NCBI GenBank assembly: GCA_025924755.1
Contig: JAICHT010000003.1
Location: forward strand, 1-32,413
From: Chitinophagaceae bacterium
Lineage (GTDB): Bacteria > Bacteroidota > Bacteroidia > Chitinophagales > Chitinophagaceae
Direction: 5' to 3'
DNA length: 32,413 nt
Every line of letters begins with the position of its first letter. Position 1 is the first letter of the stretch. This document shows positions 8,982 through 19,271 of this stretch, piece after piece. The notes under the pieces were generated by a model, which saw only the letters and a program-made list of their open reading frames with translations, ran no database searches and was not told the origin of the DNA. The position numbers and the translations under genes were made by a program.

Positions 8982-10829
8982 TTAGTAGCCCCTCAAATTC
9001 TTGCCTTCCATATAATTCATAAAGGCTTTATTCACTACGCGGTTGCCGCCGGGGGTAGGATAGTTTCCGGTAAAATACCAATCGCCTAAATTATTAGGGC
9101 AGGCTTCGTGCAAGGATTCGATGGTTTGAAAGATAACATCTACAGGAATGGTAAGCCCCGGTGGTGTAATTAACTGCGCAATTTTGGTAGTGATTTCTTC
9201 ATTGGTAAATGTTTTGTACACCTGCTTTACTACATTAACCGTATGCAACTGATTGGTACGATGCAGTTCTTTACATTGTTCATACCACTCTTTCAGGCAA
9301 GACTCCATTCCTTTTTCTTTCAACAATTCAATAGCCGCATTAAATGCTATGAAATCGCCCAGTTTGCTCATATCAATTCCATAACAATCCGGATAACGAA
9401 TTTGCGGGGAAGAGGACACGACTACTATTCTTTTAGGCTGCAAACGGGCCAGCATACGGATGATGCTTTCTTTTAAGGTAGTGCCGCGTACTATCGAATC
9501 ATCAATTACTACCAGGGTATCTACGTCTTTCTTTACCGTACCGTAAGTAATATCATATACGTGCTGCACCATCTCCGACCGGTTCACATCTTCGGTAATA
9601 AAGGTGCGCATCTTTACATCTTTAATCGCCAGCTTTTCAATACGGATGGTCCGGTTTACCAGTTCGGCCAGTTTCTCCGCGTCTATATTGTTGCCCCAGG
9701 AAAGAATGCGTTCTACTTTCTTCTGGTTCAAATAATCTTCCATGCCTTTTAATAATCCATAAAAAGACACTTCGGCGGTATTAGGAATAAAAGAAAAGAT
9801 GGTATGTTTTAAATTATAATCAATAGAAGCCAATACCTGCTTGCTTAAGTTATATCCCAATGCACTCCGTTCGCGATAAATTTTTTCATCGCTGCCACGC
9901 GAAAAATAGATACGCTCAAAGCTGCAGGCACGACGCTCTTTTGCCGGCACTATTTGCTCTATAGCAATCCCGCCTTGTTCATTAACAATCAAAGCAGTAC
10001 CAGGCATTAACTCCTGCACTTCATTTTCACCTACATTAAAAGTGGTTCTGATAGCCGCTCTTTCCGACGCCGCCACTACTACTTCGTCGTTTACATAATA
10101 ATAAGATGGCCGGATGCCATGCGCATCTCTAAAAACAAACCCAATACCACTACCCGTGATGCCACCCACATTAAAGCCGCCGTCAAAAAGCGGTACAGCT
10201 TTGCGTAGTACAGCAGCCATATCCAATTGCTGGGGAGCGGCTTCGTCGGCCTGTTCTAAAAAGTGGTACAGTACCTCCATCATAGCCGCTAAATCGCTTT
10301 GGCGTTGAAACTCACCCGGATCAATATTAATTAACCCAAACAGTTCGTCGGTATTTACCAAATTAAAATTACCCGCTAAAGCAAGGTTTCGTGCGGGTAT
10401 CGTATTACGTTTTATAAAAGGATGACAGAACTCTACATTATTTCTGCCTTGTGTCCCATATCGCAGATGGCCTAATAACAACTCGCCCAAAAACGATAAA
10501 TGGCCCTTCATCAACCCTGCATGTTTACTAATATCAGGATTGTATTTATGTATTTCATTAAACTCTTCGCCTATTTGCCGAAACACATCGGCAATGGCCT
10601 GGTTGTTAATACTTCGTACGCGGGATAAAAATGGATAGCCCGGCTCTACATTTAATTTTACTGCGGCTACACCGGCGCCGTCCTGGCCGCGGTTGTGCTG
10701 CTTTTCCATTAAAAGATACAGCTTATTAAGGCCCCACATTACCGAACCGTACTTTTGCTGGTAGTAGGCGAAAGGCTTTCTTAACCTCATAAAAGCCAGA
10801 CCGCACTCATGTTTTATTGCGTCACTCAT
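8982..10829 (-). CDS. Amidophosphoribosyltransferase (PurF-like), long form with class II GATase and PRTase domains
   Basis: HECGLAFMRLRKP with Cys9 as the likely GATase nucleophile after propeptide removal; KQHNRGQDGAGVA; GHLRYGTQG; PRPP loop TLVVIDDSIVRGTTL. 615 aa is longer than typical PurF. Confidence 0.85.
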   Translation of the reverse strand: MSDAIKHECGLAFMRLRKPFAYYQQKYGSVMWGLNKLYLLMEKQHNRGQDGAGVAAVKLNVEPGYPFLSRVRSINNQAIADVFRQIGEEFNEIHKYNPDISKHAGLMKGHLSFLGELLLGHLRYGTQGRNNVEFCHPFIKRNTIPARNLALAGNFNLVNTDELFGLINIDPGEFQRQSDLAAMMEVLYHFLEQADEAAPQQLDMAAVLRKAVPLFDGGFNVGGITGSGIGFVFRDAHGIRPSYYYVNDEVVVAASERAAIRTTFNVGENEVQELMPGTALIVNEQGGIAIEQIVPAKERRACSFERIYFSRGSDEKIYRERSALGYNLSKQVLASIDYNLKHTIFSFIPNTAEVSFYGLLKGMEDYLNQKKVERILSWGNNIDAEKLAELVNRTIRIEKLAIKDVKMRTFITEDVNRSEMVQHVYDITYGTVKKDVDTLVVIDDSIVRGTTLKESIIRMLARLQPKRIVVVSSSPQIRYPDCYGIDMSKLGDFIAFNAAIELLKEKGMESCLKEWYEQCKELHRTNQLHTVNVVKQVYKTFTNEEITTKIAQLITPPGLTIPVDVIFQTIESLHEACPNNLGDWYFTGNYPTPGGNRVVNKAFMNYMEGKNLRGY

Positions 10830-10840
10830 TGAAGAAGCCG

Positions 10841-10848
10841 CAAATTTA
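10841..10848 (-). promoter_or_regulatory. Putative -7 element for the purF-like gene
   Basis: Plus-strand CAAATTTA is minus-strand TAAATTTG, 11 nt upstream of the ATG. Confidence 0.4.
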
Positions 10849-10883
10849 GGCTAAAGGTTGTTAGCTAATTGCAATAATTTTTA

Positions 10884-12704
10884 TTACAGGGTTTCTTCGT
10901 ATAAGGAGGGTATACAAATACGCAAAGTGCACCCCTGCTGTGGCGCTGATATAATATCAATTTTTCCGCCGAACAATTCTGCCCTGTTTTTCATATTGGT
11001 AAGGCCCAGGCCTTTACGGGTGTTTTTAATATCAAATCCTTCGCCATCGTCTTTTACTTCTAATAGTAAATACGATTCTTCGTCGGATAATGTGATATGC
11101 ACACTCTTGGCATTAGCGTGTTTTACAATATTGTTCAATTGCTCCTGAATGATCCGGAAGAACATTAATTTTTTATTATCCGATATAAAGTCTTCATTAA
11201 AATCAAAATAATCAAATTCAATTTTAAGATATTGGGTGCGGCTGATAGAATCAATTAGGTCGTTAAGCGAATCTACGAGGCCCAAATCGCCTAAAGTGGG
11301 TGGCACCAGTGAACGGGACATCCGCCGCACTTCGTTAATAACATCTGATATGCCTTTTAGCGCCAGGCTTATCATTTCATTGGTATTATCATCGGCGGTG
11401 GTTTTGGCAAGGTCTAAAAAAAGCTTGGTAGTAGTAAGTTGCTGGCCTATATTATCGTGCAGTTCTTTACCAATTTCCTTACGTTCTTTTTCCTGCCCGT
11501 CGATGGTAGCTTGGGTTAATAATTTCTGGTGATTTATTTTATCGTACAGGAGTTTTTGTTCCAGCTTTTTTCTTTCTGTAATATCGGCTATAGAACATAC
11601 CACATGCAATATATTACCGTCCTGGTCCAGCATTGGATCGGCATTTACCATCAGCCAAACCCTGTCACCCAAACTGGGCCGGTATATGCCCATTACTACC
11701 GCATGTACCGACTTTTTTGTTTTTGCAGCTTTATACAACGGCCTGTCTGTTGTTAAAAACGAACTACCATCTTCGTGCACCACATCATCCAATACATCCC
11801 ATATATGCTTGCCATATAAATCGTGCTCATCTACATTTAAGATCTTTAATATGGCATTGTTCAGCATTATTATTTTACCGGTTGTATCTTGCAACAACAC
11901 GCCAATCTGCAGGTCGCGTATCAACTTACGGAAGCGCTGTTCACTTTCTTTGAGAGCGTCATTCGTTTGTTTTCTCAATGTATCATCATGAAAATACACG
12001 ACAATGCTTTCCACATATGGATTTTGCAGCATATTATGCCCTCTCACCATACACCAAAGCCAATCGCCGCTTTTTTTCAGCAGGCGGATGACGATATATT
12101 TTACCTCGGGGCTTGATATTACTTCTTTTTGAAAAGACTGCGTGGCTAGTTCATAATCGGCCGGATGTACAAAGTCGAATAAATTTTTACCGACCACTTC
12201 CTCAAGTTCATATCCTAAAATACTTTTCGTGGTAGGAGAAACAAAATTAATTTTCCCCGATGCGTCGGACAGAATCATGCCATCCAGCGAATCGGCAATA
12301 AGGTTTCGATAAAATTTTTCGCTTTTTTGAAGGTGTTCTTTTGTTTCACTGAATTCTATAGTGGTATCCTTTTCAGCTACGGCCGATTGTTTTGCTGCTT
12401 CTTTAAGCAAAATGTTTTTTACAGGGGCAATCCATTTATACAACTTATCGAAAGTAGCAACAGGAAAAACCTCCCAACTGATTTTGACCTTTTTATGATC
12501 CCTGAGCGAATGAGAAATAATTTGTGTATGGAGGTTGTTATCGGTTAAGGCAGAATCAAGCGGAATAGTAGTTCCATGGCTAATATGCAATGAAGTTTCA
12601 GCCAGTTGGTTTACACATTGAACGCTTCCTGCTTCGTCGGTAATAAAGCAATACAATTGCCTGGAATTGGATAAATAGTCATCGGGCCGCAGTATATAGG
12701 ACAT
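10884..12704 (-). CDS. PAS-domain sensor histidine kinase (HisKA_3 + HATPase_c, NarX/DesK-like), no predicted TM segments
   Basis: At least two PAS domains (KFYRNLIADSLDGMILSD..., RFRKLIRDLQIGVLLQD...), H-box ERKEIGKELHDNIGQQL, ATP-binding DDGEGFD and KGLGLTNMKNRAELFGG. Confidence 0.9.
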   Translation of the reverse strand: MSYILRPDDYLSNSRQLYCFITDEAGSVQCVNQLAETSLHISHGTTIPLDSALTDNNLHTQIISHSLRDHKKVKISWEVFPVATFDKLYKWIAPVKNILLKEAAKQSAVAEKDTTIEFSETKEHLQKSEKFYRNLIADSLDGMILSDASGKINFVSPTTKSILGYELEEVVGKNLFDFVHPADYELATQSFQKEVISSPEVKYIVIRLLKKSGDWLWCMVRGHNMLQNPYVESIVVYFHDDTLRKQTNDALKESEQRFRKLIRDLQIGVLLQDTTGKIIMLNNAILKILNVDEHDLYGKHIWDVLDDVVHEDGSSFLTTDRPLYKAAKTKKSVHAVVMGIYRPSLGDRVWLMVNADPMLDQDGNILHVVCSIADITERKKLEQKLLYDKINHQKLLTQATIDGQEKERKEIGKELHDNIGQQLTTTKLFLDLAKTTADDNTNEMISLALKGISDVINEVRRMSRSLVPPTLGDLGLVDSLNDLIDSISRTQYLKIEFDYFDFNEDFISDNKKLMFFRIIQEQLNNIVKHANAKSVHITLSDEESYLLLEVKDDGEGFDIKNTRKGLGLTNMKNRAELFGGKIDIISAPQQGCTLRICIPSLYEETL

Positions 12705-12843
12705 GGATTGGTTGCTACAAGTTTTTATACTAGTAGTGTAGCTCTAAAATAATATGCAAATAACAGCGTACAAACCTTTATTGCATTTTTTTAGCGCTGC
12801 TAAGTATTTCCACTTATAGAAATTGTAATAAAAAGGCTTGCTA

Positions 12844-14214
12844 TTATTTTGCTTTAGCGGTAGTTTCTGCCTGTTTCCATTTTTGGAGTTGTGAGCAATT
12901 GGCTGAATTGGGATCTACCATAATATAGTAGTTTGACATATGAGTCTCCAACCATTTGTCTAATGCTTTGTACTTTTTTTCTTCTAGGGCTATCTGGGCT
13001 ATTTTGTCATAATCATCCCGAAGGTTCATCCGGTGCGGCTCTGAACGCGATTTCAGGTAAATGATGCGTACTCCTTTTTTACCCCGCTCGTCGGTAAACA
13101 CAGTAGGCTGCGAGTATTCGCCTACTTTTAATTTATTAAGCATCTCCACTATGCCTTTGTCCAGCTGGTCAATAGTAACATAGGTAGAGCCGTTGGGTGC
13201 GGCAATATATGGGCCAGTATATTTTGCAGCTTCATCTTCGCTGTACTTTCCGGCTGCAGTAGCAAAGCTATACGTGCCGGCAATGATTTTAGATCGTACC
13301 GAATCTAACTGCGAAACCGATTTGGCTACTTCCTCGTCTGTTATGGGCGGAATACGAAGGATATGGCGGATGACCGCATCATCTCCATTGCGCTGAACCA
13401 TTTGTATAATATGATATCCGAATTTTGATTTAATAACCGGCGAAATTTCTCCGTTTTTTAACCGGAAAGCAGCCGCTAAAAAAGTAGGATCGATGCCTTT
13501 ATCGTTTCGGTTTATCTGCATCTGGCCGCCCTGATCTTTTGAGCCTGGATCTTCGGAATAGCGCTTGGCTAATTGATCAAAAGTGGTGACTTTACTTTCT
13601 ACCTGTGTTTTATAATTATTTAATTCGTCTATGATATATTTATCCAGATCCCGCGTAGCTTTTGGATATACTACTATCTGGCCTATTTCCAGTTCTGATT
13701 CGTAAAATGGTAAGCTGTCTTTTGGTATGCGGTTAAAATATGCTTCTGCTTCTGCCGGTGTAATTTTTACGTTGCTCAATATCTTTTCCTGCATGGCTTT
13801 AGCCAGCTTATTTTCCCGCACGGATTCGCGTGCATCGTCTTTTATTTGATAAATGGTTTTGCCTGCGGTAGTTTCCAAAGCTTCCTGCGAGCCATACATG
13901 CTTACAAAATACCGTACCCGCTGATCCAGCTCGGCTTCAATTTCTTCATCGGTAACTTTTAAAGAATCTTTCTCGGCCTGCAGCATCAGCAATTTAGAAG
14001 TAAGCGCCTGCTCCAATACCAAACAATCCGCATTTTCCGGAACTGTAGTTCCCTGGCGTGCCAGGTCGGCTACCGCATTTTTTATATCGGATTGCAGGAT
14101 GATACGATCGCCCACAATACCAATAATTTTATCAGCTACTACTTTTTGCGGCTGCCCATTTACCAGGCAAAACGAAAAAAGGAAAAAGGAAAAAAAGGAA
14201 AAGTACTTCATCAT
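12844..14214 (-). CDS. SurA-like periplasmic peptidylprolyl isomerase/chaperone
   Basis: Signal peptide; VVADKIIGIVGDRIILQSDI (SurA N-terminal pattern); parvulin-like FDQLAKRYSEDPGSKDQGGQM and KSKFGYHIIQMVQRNGD. Confidence 0.88.
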   Translation of the reverse strand: MMKYFSFFSFFLFSFCLVNGQPQKVVADKIIGIVGDRIILQSDIKNAVADLARQGTTVPENADCLVLEQALTSKLLMLQAEKDSLKVTDEEIEAELDQRVRYFVSMYGSQEALETTAGKTIYQIKDDARESVRENKLAKAMQEKILSNVKITPAEAEAYFNRIPKDSLPFYESELEIGQIVVYPKATRDLDKYIIDELNNYKTQVESKVTTFDQLAKRYSEDPGSKDQGGQMQINRNDKGIDPTFLAAAFRLKNGEISPVIKSKFGYHIIQMVQRNGDDAVIRHILRIPPITDEEVAKSVSQLDSVRSKIIAGTYSFATAAGKYSEDEAAKYTGPYIAAPNGSTYVTIDQLDKGIVEMLNKLKVGEYSQPTVFTDERGKKGVRIIYLKSRSEPHRMNLRDDYDKIAQIALEEKKYKALDKWLETHMSNYYIMVDPNSANCSQLQKWKQAETTAKAK

Positions 14215-14222
14215 GATTGTAA

Positions 14223-14230
14223 CAAATTTA
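14223..14230 (-). promoter_or_regulatory. Putative -7 element for the surA-like gene
   Basis: Plus-strand CAAATTTA is minus-strand TAAATTTG, 8 nt from the annotated ATG at 14214. Confidence 0.4.
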
Positions 14231-14286
14231 ATGGGTACAATAACCTTATAAATTTACAGAAGGGTTATTAACAAAAGTTTGTAAGC

Positions 14287-14327
14287 AAAAAAGTCAAAAA
14301 CAGGCCTGGCACCCGTTTTTGACTTTT
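14287..14327 (-). terminator. Intrinsic terminator downstream of infB
   Basis: AAAAGTCAAAAAC (14289-14301) pairs perfectly with GTTTTTGACTTTT (14315-14327), with further partial pairing inside; on the minus strand the stem runs into a T tract. Lies between the infB stop and the surA-like start. Confidence 0.75.
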
Positions 14328-14346
14328 AAGTATTTAGATTAAAGTT

Positions 14347-17300
14347 TTATAAAGTCCGCTTAATTTCTTCCAGTTCGTATGCCTCTACAATATCACCGGC
14401 TTTTATATCATTATAGTTCTTAATTGTTAAGCCGCATTCCATACCTACAAGCACTTCCTTGGCATCGTCTTTAAAACGCTTTAAGGAGCCCAGTTCCGCA
14501 TTAACACCTTCAGCAGTTGGATATACTACGATACCATCTCTAATCAATCTTACTTTATTATCCCGCTTGATCCTGCCATCCAAAACGTAGCAGCCTGCTA
14601 CGGTTACTTTATCAAACTTATATACTTCCCGGATCTCTACATTCGCTACAATTTTCTCCTGCACCTTAGGTTCCAGCATGCCTTCCATAGCACTCTTAAT
14701 TTCTTCGATAGCGTTGTAAATAATAGAGTAGGTTTTAATTTGAATACCGGCACTGTCTGCCAGGCGGTTTGCCTGCATAGACGGACGCACATTAAACCCA
14801 ATGATAATAGCATCGGAAGCTTCTGCCAATACAATATCACTTTCGTTAATCTGCCCTACACCTTTATGTATAACGCTTACTAAAATTTCTTCTGTGGAAA
14901 GCTTTTGCATGGAGTCGCTTAAGGCTTCTACCGAACCATCCACGTCACCCTTAATAATTACCTTCAGCTCTTTAAAGTTGCCTAAAGCCAAACGGCGGCC
15001 AATTTCATCCAGCGTAATATGCTTTTTGGTTCTGATACCTTGCTCCCGCAATATCTGTGCACGACGGTTTGCAATATCTTTTGCCTCTGCCTCATCTTCA
15101 TATACCCTGAACGTTTCACCAGCTTGCGGCGCCCCATTTAAACCTAAAATAAGTACCGGGGTTGATGGACCTGCCTCATCTACTTTTTTATTCCGTTCAT
15201 TAAACATGGCCTTTACCCTACCGTAATGCTGGCCGCTCACTACCAGATCGCCGCTTTTAAGCGTTCCGTTTTCCACTAAAATAGTAGCTACATAACCACG
15301 ACCTTTATCTAAAGAAGCTTCGATGATAGAACCACTAGCTTCCCTGTCCGGGTTAGCCTTCAGGTCTAAAATTTCTGCTTCCAGCAATATTTTTTCCAGT
15401 AATAAATCTACATTCAATCCCTGCTTAGCTGATAATTGCTGGCTCTGGTATTTACCGCCCCATTCTTCTACCAACAGGTTCATGCTAGCCAATTGTTCGT
15501 AAATTTTTGCAGGGTTAGCCCCTTCTTTATCAATTTTATTAATAGCAAAAATCATAGGCACGCCAGCCGCCTGTGCATGGCTGATGGCCTCACGGGTTTG
15601 TGGCATCACCGCATCATCGGCTGCAATTACAATCACAGCGATATCGGTTACTTTAGCACCGCGGGCACGCATGGCTGTAAAGGCTTCGTGGCCTGGTGTA
15701 TCTAAAAATGTGATTTCCTTATTGCCAGGAAGTGTAACCTGGTAAGCACCAATATGCTGGGTAATACCACCCGCCTCACCCGCTACTACTGTAGCGCTGC
15801 GAATATAGTCCAGCAGAGAAGTTTTACCATGGTCTACGTGACCCATAATAGTTACGATTGGTGAACGCGGCTGCAGATCTTCTTCATTATCTTCGTCTTC
15901 ATCTTCTTCCATTTCCAGTTGCTTCTCCATATCAATGAATTCAACTGTAAAGCCAAATTCACTTGCCACCAGTTCTATTACTTCTGCATCCAGCCGCTGG
16001 TTAATGGACACCATAATGCCTAAGCCCATACACTTGCTGATTACTTCGGCAAAACTTACATCCATCAGGTTCGCCAGTTCGCTTACACTAATAAATTCGG
16101 TAACCTGCAACCTGTTATCCTCTTCACCCTCACCCATGGATTCCGCCATTTCGTTACGCCTGTCGCGGCGGTGTTTGGCTTTAAGGCTTTTGCCTCTTCC
16201 GGTAGAGCCGGCGAGTTTGGCTTGTGTTTCCTGAATTTTGCGTTGTATTTCTTTTTCATCAATCTGGCGGTCGTCTCCGCGTCTTCCAATACTTGGCCTT
16301 GCACCAAAGCGGTTATTGCCGCCAGCCGCGCCACCAGTATTGCGTTGCACCTGAAACCTTCCGCCTCCACCGCTACCGGTAGTAGGGCCCTGTTGGGCGG
16401 GCTGGGTTTTATTGGTATTCCGGCTTATGCGAATATTAGAACCAGTACCGGTAGTATTGCTAGTATTACCTGCAGACTGACTTTTGCCGGGCCGGTTTTG
16501 AAAGCCTTCTTTTTTCTCGATAGGTATCCGCTTGCGTTTGCGCTTTTCATCTACTTTCGGGCGGGTATCGTTATTTACCGGCAATTCTATTTTGCCCAAA
16601 ATTTTAGGCCCTTCCAGTTTATCGGCTTTAATATTCTCTATTATTACCTGGTTGTTTTCTTCCAACTCTTCCTCAACTGCTTCTGTAACCGGCTCTTCTA
16701 TTACCGATTCTTCTACTTCTTCTGCTATTACCGGTTCTTCTACTACCGGCTCGTCTATTACAGGTTCTGCTGTCACGGGTTCTGGTTCAATAACTGGTTC
16801 AGGATGTACTTCTGGTTCGGGTTGTGGTTGAGGCACTTTTTCTTCTATCGGATGCTCCGGCTCAGGAGTAGTATGAACAGGAGTACTTTTTTTAGGACGG
16901 GTAGAAGAATCAATAGCAGAAAGGTCTATTTTATCCAACACTTTTGGCGCTTCAATTTCCGGAACTTCCAGCTTTACAAAATTGGCGTCTTCTACCAGCG
17001 GTTCTTTTACAGGCTCCGGAACAATAACCGGCTCAGGAGCAGGTGGCACTACTGCCTCTGCTACTACAGGCTCCGCCGCAGGCTCTTCTTTTTTAATAAT
17101 TTTTTTCTCTTCTTTACGGAAAGAAATTTCTTCTTCATCTCGCTTTTTTCTTGCTTCCTGCGCAGCACCTTTTGGCAGATCAATCTGATCGCTTTTTGCT
17201 TTCGCCACCTTATCACTTTGAAACTCTGCCTGTAAAGAACGATACATATCCTCTGTTAACTTAGAGGTAGGTTTCAAATCGTCCTTACTAAAACCTTTAC

Positions 17301-17385
17301 CCGTCAAAAAGTCTACAAGGGTATCTTTACCGATGTTAAACTCTTTGGCCGCCGCCATTAACCTTGGTGTTGTTGTCTCTGCCAT
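14347..17385 (-). CDS. infB: Translation initiation factor IF-2
   Basis: [80 protein letters not shown]2_N-like N-terminus; long acidic/Pro-rich linker. Confidence 0.98.
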   Translation of the reverse strand: MAETTTPRLMAAAKEFNIGKDTLVDFLTGKGFSKDDLKPTSKLTEDMYRSLQAEFQSDKVAKAKSDQIDLPKGAAQEARKKRDEEEISFRKEEKKIIKKEEPAAEPVVAEAVVPPAPEPVIVPEPVKEPLVEDANFVKLEVPEIEAPKVLDKIDLSAIDSSTRPKKSTPVHTTPEPEHPIEEKVPQPQPEPEVHPEPVIEPEPVTAEPVIDEPVVEEPVIAEEVEESVIEEPVTEAVEEELEENNQVIIENIKADKLEGPKILGKIELPVNNDTRPKVDEKRKRKRIPIEKKEGFQNRPGKSQSAGNTSNTTGTGSNIRISRNTNKTQPAQQGPTTGSGGGGRFQVQRNTGGAAGGNNRFGARPSIGRRGDDRQIDEKEIQRKIQETQAKLAGSTGRGKSLKAKHRRDRRNEMAESMGEGEEDNRLQVTEFISVSELANLMDVSFAEVISKCMGLGIMVSINQRLDAEVIELVASEFGFTVEFIDMEKQLEMEEDEDEDNEEDLQPRSPIVTIMGHVDHGKTSLLDYIRSATVVAGEAGGITQHIGAYQVTLPGNKEITFLDTPGHEAFTAMRARGAKVTDIAVIVIAADDAVMPQTREAISHAQAAGVPMIFAINKIDKEGANPAKIYEQLASMNLLVEEWGGKYQSQQLSAKQGLNVDLLLEKILLEAEILDLKANPDREASGSIIEASLDKGRGYVATILVENGTLKSGDLVVSGQHYGRVKAMFNERNKKVDEAGPSTPVLILGLNGAPQAGETFRVYEDEAEAKDIANRRAQILREQGIRTKKHITLDEIGRRLALGNFKELKVIIKGDVDGSVEALSDSMQKLSTEEILVSVIHKGVGQINESDIVLAEASDAIIIGFNVRPSMQANRLADSAGIQIKTYSIIYNAIEEIKSAMEGMLEPKVQEKIVANVEIREVYKFDKVTVAGCYVLDGRIKRDNKVRLIRDGIVVYPTAEGVNAELGSLKRFKDDAKEVLVGMECGLTIKNYNDIKAGDIVEAYELEEIKRTL

Positions 17386-17465
17386 ATATAGTTTTACCTG
17401 AATCCCCAGAGGGATTTTAAATCAATTTATTTTTATGACGTGCATACTTGTATACGCGTCTTTCG

Positions 17466-17496
17466 ATAGTGCTTATAACCGTTTTACAAGCACTAT
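17466..17496 (-). other. Hairpin in the nusA-infB intergenic region
   Basis: ATAGTGCTT (17466-17474) and AAGCACTAT (17488-17496) form a 9-bp perfect stem; no following T tract on the minus strand. Confidence 0.5.
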
Positions 17497-17501
17497 TAAC
17501 T

Positions 17502-18749
17502 TTATTCTTTTTCAAATTCTGCCTTCAATATATTCTTTACATCTTCAATAGTTTCTTTTTCGAGGTCAGTTCTGCGCTCCAGTTCCTCTACCGTTAAATC
17601 CAGCACGCTACGGGCTGTATCACAACCAATACGCTTTAATTCATCAATAATCCACGGCTCTATTTCGTCGCTGAATTCTTCCAGATCAATATCAAATTCT
17701 TCTACTTCACCTTCATTATCCCTGTATACATCTATATCATACCCGGTTAAATCGCAGGCGAGTTTAATATTTACACCCCGCCGGCCAATAGCCAGTGATA
17801 CCTGGTCGGGCTTTAAATATACACTGGCATGTTTCGATTCGTTATCCAGCTCCATAGAGGTAATCTTAGCCGGTGTCAGGGAGCGTTGAATAAGTAATTG
17901 CGTATTGTTTGTCCAGTTGATAACGTCTATATTTTCGTTCTTCAGTTCTCTTACAATACCGTGGATGCGGCTTCCTTTCATACCAACGCAGGCGCCTACA
18001 GGATCAATACGGTCGTCATAAGATTCTACGGCTACTTTTGCCCTTTCTCCGGGATCGCGAACAATCTTTTTAATAACGATTAAGCCATCAAAGATTTCAG
18101 GTACTTCTATTTCCAACAATTTTGCCAGAAATTCGGGCGCCGTACGTGATAAGATGATTACAGGCGTATTATTTTTCATATCCACCTTTTTTACAACTGC
18201 CCGTGTACTTTCACCTTTCTTGAAATAATCCTGCGGAATTTGTTCGCTTTTTGGTAAAATCAACTCGTTTCCTTCTTCATCCAACAGTAAAATTTCTTTT
18301 TTCCATACCTGGTATACTTCGGCGCTGATGATTTCACCTATGCGGTCGCCATATTTTTTGGCTAATACATTTTTCTTTAAATCGCCAATGCGGCTGGCCA
18401 GCGTTTGCTTGGCGGCCAATATAGCGCGGCGGCCAAAATCATACAGGTCAATGGCTTCATATAATTCCTCTCCCACCTCAAAATCTGGTTCTACTTTAAT
18501 GGCATCTTTGTATTCAATTTCTTCATTCGTATTGTATATGTCGCCGTCTTCTACAATAGTGCGGCGGCGAAAGATTTCCAGGTCTCCTTTTTCTGCATTT
18601 ACAATTACGTCAAAGTTTTCATCGCTACCATACTTTTTACGGAGCAATGTTTTAAATACATCTTCCACAACACGCATTAGCGTTGGGCGATCAATATTTT
18701 CGGCATCTTTAAATTCCTGAAATGCCTCTATCAAATTAATACTTGCCAT
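17502..18749 (-). CDS. nusA: Transcription termination/antitermination factor NusA
   Basis: LIEAFQEFKDAENIDRPTLMRVVEDVF, RDPGERAKVAVESYDDRIDPVGACVGMKGSRIHGIVRELKNENIDVI, SLAIGRRGVNIKLACDLTGYDIDV; adjacent to infB and rimP. Confidence 0.97.
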   Translation of the reverse strand: MASINLIEAFQEFKDAENIDRPTLMRVVEDVFKTLLRKKYGSDENFDVIVNAEKGDLEIFRRRTIVEDGDIYNTNEEIEYKDAIKVEPDFEVGEELYEAIDLYDFGRRAILAAKQTLASRIGDLKKNVLAKKYGDRIGEIISAEVYQVWKKEILLLDEEGNELILPKSEQIPQDYFKKGESTRAVVKKVDMKNNTPVIILSRTAPEFLAKLLEIEVPEIFDGLIVIKKIVRDPGERAKVAVESYDDRIDPVGACVGMKGSRIHGIVRELKNENIDVINWTNNTQLLIQRSLTPAKITSMELDNESKHASVYLKPDQVSLAIGRRGVNIKLACDLTGYDIDVYRDNEGEVEEFDIDLEEFSDEIEPWIIDELKRIGCDTARSVLDLTVEELERRTDLEKETIEDVKNILKAEFEKE

Positions 18750-18791
18750 ACAATTTTTATTTTCAATTCACGATTTTCGGTACCGTAACTG

Positions 18792-19262
18792 TTAGAATTT
18801 TACCTGAATTTTTGTACTTTTTATATTATCAAACAATATTGCTTCTTCCTGGTTTTGCTTAGTTTTTCCTTTACCGGTTTCAAATGCTATTACAATACCG
18901 TCTTCCGTAGCCGCTACTAATTTACCTTCTTTTTTACTACTGTCGTTTAGCAGCACCTCTACATACCTTCCAATATTTTTTTTATACTGGCGAAACTTTT
19001 TTAACGGTTCATTTAAATCGGGCGATGAAACTTCTAAAGAATAATTGCCGTCAGGGAACAGGCCGCTTTCTTCTATATCCTTATACAGCCTGCGATTGTA
19101 TTGTATTAAGGTAGAAAGATTAATACCCTCATCCGCATCCAAAAACACCTTTATATTGTTGGTAGGCTTAATTTTTATATCCACTAAAAAATGAGAAGGA
19201 TGGCCTTCTAATAAGGTAGTAATTTTTTGCGCTATATCCTGAATTTGACTTTCGTTCTGCAT
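18792..19262 (-). CDS. rimP: Ribosome maturation factor RimP
   Basis: 156 aa, YSLEVSSPDLNEPLKKFRQYKKNIGRYVEVLL motif; located upstream of nusA in conserved order. Confidence 0.93.
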   Translation of the reverse strand: MQNESQIQDIAQKITTLLEGHPSHFLVDIKIKPTNNIKVFLDADEGINLSTLIQYNRRLYKDIEESGLFPDGNYSLEVSSPDLNEPLKKFRQYKKNIGRYVEVLLNDSSKKEGKLVAATEDGIVIAFETGKGKTKQNQEEAILFDNIKSTKIQVKF

Positions 19263-19271
19263 ATTTAATAG

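Noticed and set aside
11633-11953. Several overlapping plus-strand ORFs of about 100 aa within the minus-strand kinase
   Set aside because: Mutually overlapping, no recognisable motifs, opposite to conserved PAS/kinase coding sequence.
14801-15226. 141-aa plus-strand ORF antisense to infB
   Set aside because: Lies over the conserved IF-2 C-terminal domains; no independent support.
16532-16831. Ser/Thr/Gly-rich repeat ORF ([18 protein letters not shown]...)
   Set aside because: Shadow of the EP/EEPV repeats in the IF-2 linker on the minus strand.
16681-16840. Repetitive TTCTACTACCGGCTC-like sequence, possible tandem repeat or CRISPR-like array
   Set aside because: Degenerate codon-level repeats of the acidic Pro/Val/Glu linker in IF-2, without uniform repeats or unique spacers.
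16171-17235. 354-aa plus-strand ORF antisense to infB
   Set aside because: Its Phe/Tyr/Arg-rich composition is what results from reading the Glu/Pro/Lys-rich IF-2 N-terminal linker backwards; infB on the other strand is unambiguous.
18328-18720. 130-aa plus-strand ORF antisense to nusA
   Set aside because: Ser/Arg-rich shadow ORF inside a conserved gene.
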